Positions 53,300 through 54,996 of a DNA stretch of 54,996 bases are shown piece by piece. Location: positions 135,171 to 190,166 of the forward strand of contig NZ_LOJP01000002.1 of NCBI RefSeq assembly GCF_001553785.1, in the 5' to 3' direction. This stretch comes from Actinoplanes sp. TFC3. GTDB taxonomy: Bacteria > Actinomycetota > Actinomycetes > Mycobacteriales > Micromonosporaceae. The translations under genes were made by a program, and so were the position numbers. Below the pieces are notes generated by a model. It did no database searches. It was not told the DNA's origin and was given only the letters and a program-made list of their open reading frames with translations. Numbering within the stretch: position 1 is the stretch's first letter; each line of letters begins with the position of its first letter.

Positions 53300-53677
53300 G
53301 TGTTCGACGCCGGCCAGGTGACGGCGCTGCGGCACGCCGTGGCTGCCTCCGCCGGTGCCTCCGGTCTGGGCGGGGACCGCCTGGACGACTTCGTGGTGGC
53401 CGTGAACGAGCTGCTGACCAATGCGGTACGCCACGGCGGCGGCAACGGCCGGGTGGCGGTGTGGAGCGCCGGCGAGGCAGTGGTGTGCGAGGTCAGCGAT
53501 CACGGCGCCGGGCTGGGCACGCTCCAGCCGCAGCGCCCGGCCCCCGACCAGCCCGGCGGCTGGGGTCTCTACCTGGTCGGCAAGCTCACCGACACGCTCG
53601 ACATCACCACCGGGCCGGAAGGCACATCGGTACGCATTTCGAGCCGGACCACCACCGGCCCCTCCGGGGAAACCTGA
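53300..53677 (+). CDS. RsbW-like anti-sigma regulatory factor (GHKL ATPase)
   Basis: About 125 aa, single HATPase_c_2 domain with N-box AVNELLTNAVRHGGG, G1 box SDHGAGLG and GGWGLYLVGKLTD. This is the third protein of its type in the window (also 28024 and 50120). The only canonical in-frame start is GTG 53300, which lacks a ribosome site and truncates the first strand; conserved-looking residues (TQLLISEVFDAGQV) extend about seven codons upstream, where only ATC and ACG codons follow a GAAGGA. The true start may be non-canonical. Confidence 0.8.
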   Translation: MFDAGQVTALRHAVAASAGASGLGGDRLDDFVVAVNELLTNAVRHGGGNGRVAVWSAGEAVVCEVSDHGAGLGTLQPQRPAPDQPGGWGLYLVGKLTDTLDITTGPEGTSVRISSRTTTGPSGET

Positions 53678-53806
53678 ATCTTTTTTTAAGTTGACCGGTT
53701 CCCCTTGACGTTTGTGCCTCGATCTTCTTAGGTCTTCCCTGACGCATCAGCGCCAACTCACCAGTGCTTCGCACTCGATGGCCTCACCGCCCCCGGAGGT
53801 TTTCCC

Positions 53807-54835
53807 GTGCCCCGACACAGCACCCCGCAACGGCCGTCCCGCGTACGACCCCGGCTAGTCGTCACGCTGGCCGTCGCGCTCACCGGGCTGGGCGCCGCAG
53901 TCTGGCTGCCGATGCGCAACGCCACCGCGGACGCCTCGGAGCGCCGCCGCAACGAGGCTGCCGACTTCCAGCGCGGCCGCGAACGCACGCCGAACGATGC
54001 CTTCGAGGACCAGTTCGACGGCGGCGCGGGCAGCACGGTCGACCCGGCGAAGTGGGCGTTCAGCACCAGCCGCACGGACGAGGGTCTCGAGTTCACCATG
54101 AGCACCCGCAACGCCCGCCTCGACGGCGACGGCAACCTGCTGGTCACGGCGCGCGACGGCCGCGGCCGCACCTCGGCCCGCCTGACCACCAAGGACATCT
54201 TCCAGCGCGAATCGGGCCGCATCGAGGCCCGCGTGCAGGTGCCCGAGGGCGAGGGCTTGGAGCCGGCCCTGGAGCTGACCGGCGGCGGCCGTCCCGACCT
54301 GGGCACGATCAACCTGCTGAAGCGCGCAGAGCCGGGTGACTTCCACACGTACGCGGTGACCTGGACGCCCGAGACCATCACCTTCTCGGTGGACGGCGAG
54401 GACCGCCAGCAGTTCCCGGCCTCGGGCGTGGAAACCGACCAGCCGTTCGGGATGGCCCTGAGCCTGGGTGCGAGCGACCGAGCCGACCTGCCGGCCCGCA
54501 TGGTCGTCGACTTCATCCGCGTCACGGCGGCCGGCGACGACGAGAACCCGGCCCCGGCGCCCTCGGAGACCGCTTCCCCGGAGCCGGCACCGAGCGCGAC
54601 GACCGAGCCGCCGGCCGCGCCCTCGTCGCCTTCGCCTTCAGCCCCCGCTTCGGCTTCGCCGACCCCGTCGGCTACGCCCACCACGCCGGCGGTAGCGGCC
54701 TGGGCGGCGTTCACCGACTACAAGGCTGGCGATGTGGTCAGCTTCCAGGGCGCGAAGTACGAGGTGCTGGAGGCCCACACCTCGCTGCCGGGCTGGGAGC
54801 CGACCGCTCTGCCCTCGCTGTTCAAGAAGCTCTGA
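53807..54835 (+). CDS. Secreted GH16-fold protein with CBM5/12 module, catalytic acids lost
   Basis: A 342-aa exported protein from a GTG with GGAGG 8 nt upstream. A signal-type helix (LVVTLAVALTGLGAAVWL) leads to a laminarinase-like beta-sandwich (FEDQFDGGAGSTVDPAKW; SGRIEARVQVPEGEGLEPALEL; FHTYAVTWTPETITFSVDGE). Where GH16 enzymes have GEIDIME, this protein has GTINLLK (166-172), replacing all three acidic residues. A Pro/Ser/Thr linker (245-295) joins a C-terminal CBM5/12 (WAAFTDYKAGDVVSFQGAKYEV). It probably binds rather than cleaves glucan or chitin. Confidence 0.85.
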   Translation: MPRHSTPQRPSRVRPRLVVTLAVALTGLGAAVWLPMRNATADASERRRNEAADFQRGRERTPNDAFEDQFDGGAGSTVDPAKWAFSTSRTDEGLEFTMSTRNARLDGDGNLLVTARDGRGRTSARLTTKDIFQRESGRIEARVQVPEGEGLEPALELTGGGRPDLGTINLLKRAEPGDFHTYAVTWTPETITFSVDGEDRQQFPASGVETDQPFGMALSLGASDRADLPARMVVDFIRVTAAGDDENPAPAPSETASPEPAPSATTEPPAAPSSPSPSAPASASPTPSATPTTPAVAAWAAFTDYKAGDVVSFQGAKYEVLEAHTSLPGWEPTALPSLFKKL

Positions 54836-54841
54836 TCGCAC

Positions 54842-54871
54842 CAGCCGCGCGGCCTCAAGGCCGCGCGGCTG
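54842..54871 (+). terminator. Terminator hairpin after the GH16-like gene
   Basis: CAGCCGCGCGGCC (54842-54854) and GGCCGCGCGGCTG (54859-54871) form a perfect 13-bp stem with a TCAA tetraloop, 6 bp after the stop. No T-run follows. Confidence 0.85.
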
Positions 54872-54973
54872 CCAGGGCGGCTCAAGAGTCAAGCGGGCCC
54901 GGGTAACGGCCTCAATGCCGCCCGGCTCCGGGGTCGCACGACTTCGAAGGCCCCCTGAAAATCGCTTGCAGCC

Positions 54974-54985
54974 GGAAGCGCTTCC
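54974..54985. promoter_or_regulatory. LacI-type operator palindrome near the right edge
   Basis: GGAAGCGCTTCC is a perfect 12-bp palindrome with a central GCGC, resembling operators of LacI-family sugar regulators such as CebR (GGGAGCGCTCCC). A/T-rich bases and TTGCAG lie just upstream. A sugar-regulated gene probably begins beyond the window. Confidence 0.55.
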
Positions 54986-54996
54986 CCACCAAGCCC

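Overview
The window comes from a high-GC actinobacterium, most likely Micromonosporaceae (Actinoplanes/Micromonospora-like). This is inferred from two WhiB proteins, a fused 2-oxoglutarate decarboxylase (Kgd), nickel superoxide dismutase, a SigR/RsrA pair, PdtaS, ribosomal protein bL37, DUF6104 and DUF5709 proteins, and frequent GTG starts. I see no rRNA, tRNA, CRISPR array, insertion sequence or prophage. It reads as chromosomal core with a few accessory secreted proteins.

Layout. 1-1454 (minus): start of a secreted chitin-binding protein running off the left edge, then a sugar-type ABC ATPase split from its TOBE domain by a frameshift in a run of seven T. 1493-10504 (minus): a large M50 membrane protease fused to cyclic-nucleotide-binding and FecR-like domains; an HtrA protease; a PhoP/PhoR two-component system; an acyltransferase plus GNAT pair resembling ornithine-lipid synthesis. 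10650-23982 (plus): ABC-2 exporter, kgd, DUF6104 protein, SUKH-like protein, heterodimeric ABC exporter, pta-ackA. 23957-30597 (mixed): small membrane protein, nucleotidyltransferase, dehydrogenase and malic enzyme, divergent sodX/sodN, anti-sigma kinase, GntR regulator, lipid kinase. 30598-31299: long regulatory leader and WhiB1-like gene. 31860-35402 (minus): sulfate assimilation (leader peptide, sulfite reductase, zinc-ribbon protein, CysH, sirohydrochlorin chelatase). 35561-42888: GT39-type transferase, DUF4142 protein with sortase, PdtaS, SIS protein, TPR protein. 42893-46599: biotinyl domain protein, bL37, RsrA, SigR, hydrolase, WhiB, SRAP. 46692-54996: aroA, rsgA, hisN, STAS/ATPase fusion, DUF5709, NarL-type two-component pair, anti-sigma kinase, and a GH16-like protein that has lost its catalytic acids.

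Themes. Stress sensing and redox control dominate: SigR/RsrA, two WhiB proteins, NiSOD, sulfite reduction, HtrA and PhoPR. The order of the biotinyl protein, RsrA, SigR, SRAP, aroA and rsgA resembles the Mycobacterium tuberculosis sigH to rsgA neighbourhood. The most informative signals lie outside the genes. A near-identical 17-bp element sits at exactly the same distance upstream of phoP and htrA. Two CRP-type palindromes exactly 60 bp apart precede whiB1. A cysteine-type leader peptide precedes the sulfite reductase operon. A perfect GGAAT-N18-GTT promoter sits before a long-form start of sigR.

Limits: all family calls come from reading translated sequence and motifs, without database searches. 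Start codons were chosen from ribosome-binding sites and remain uncertain where stated.
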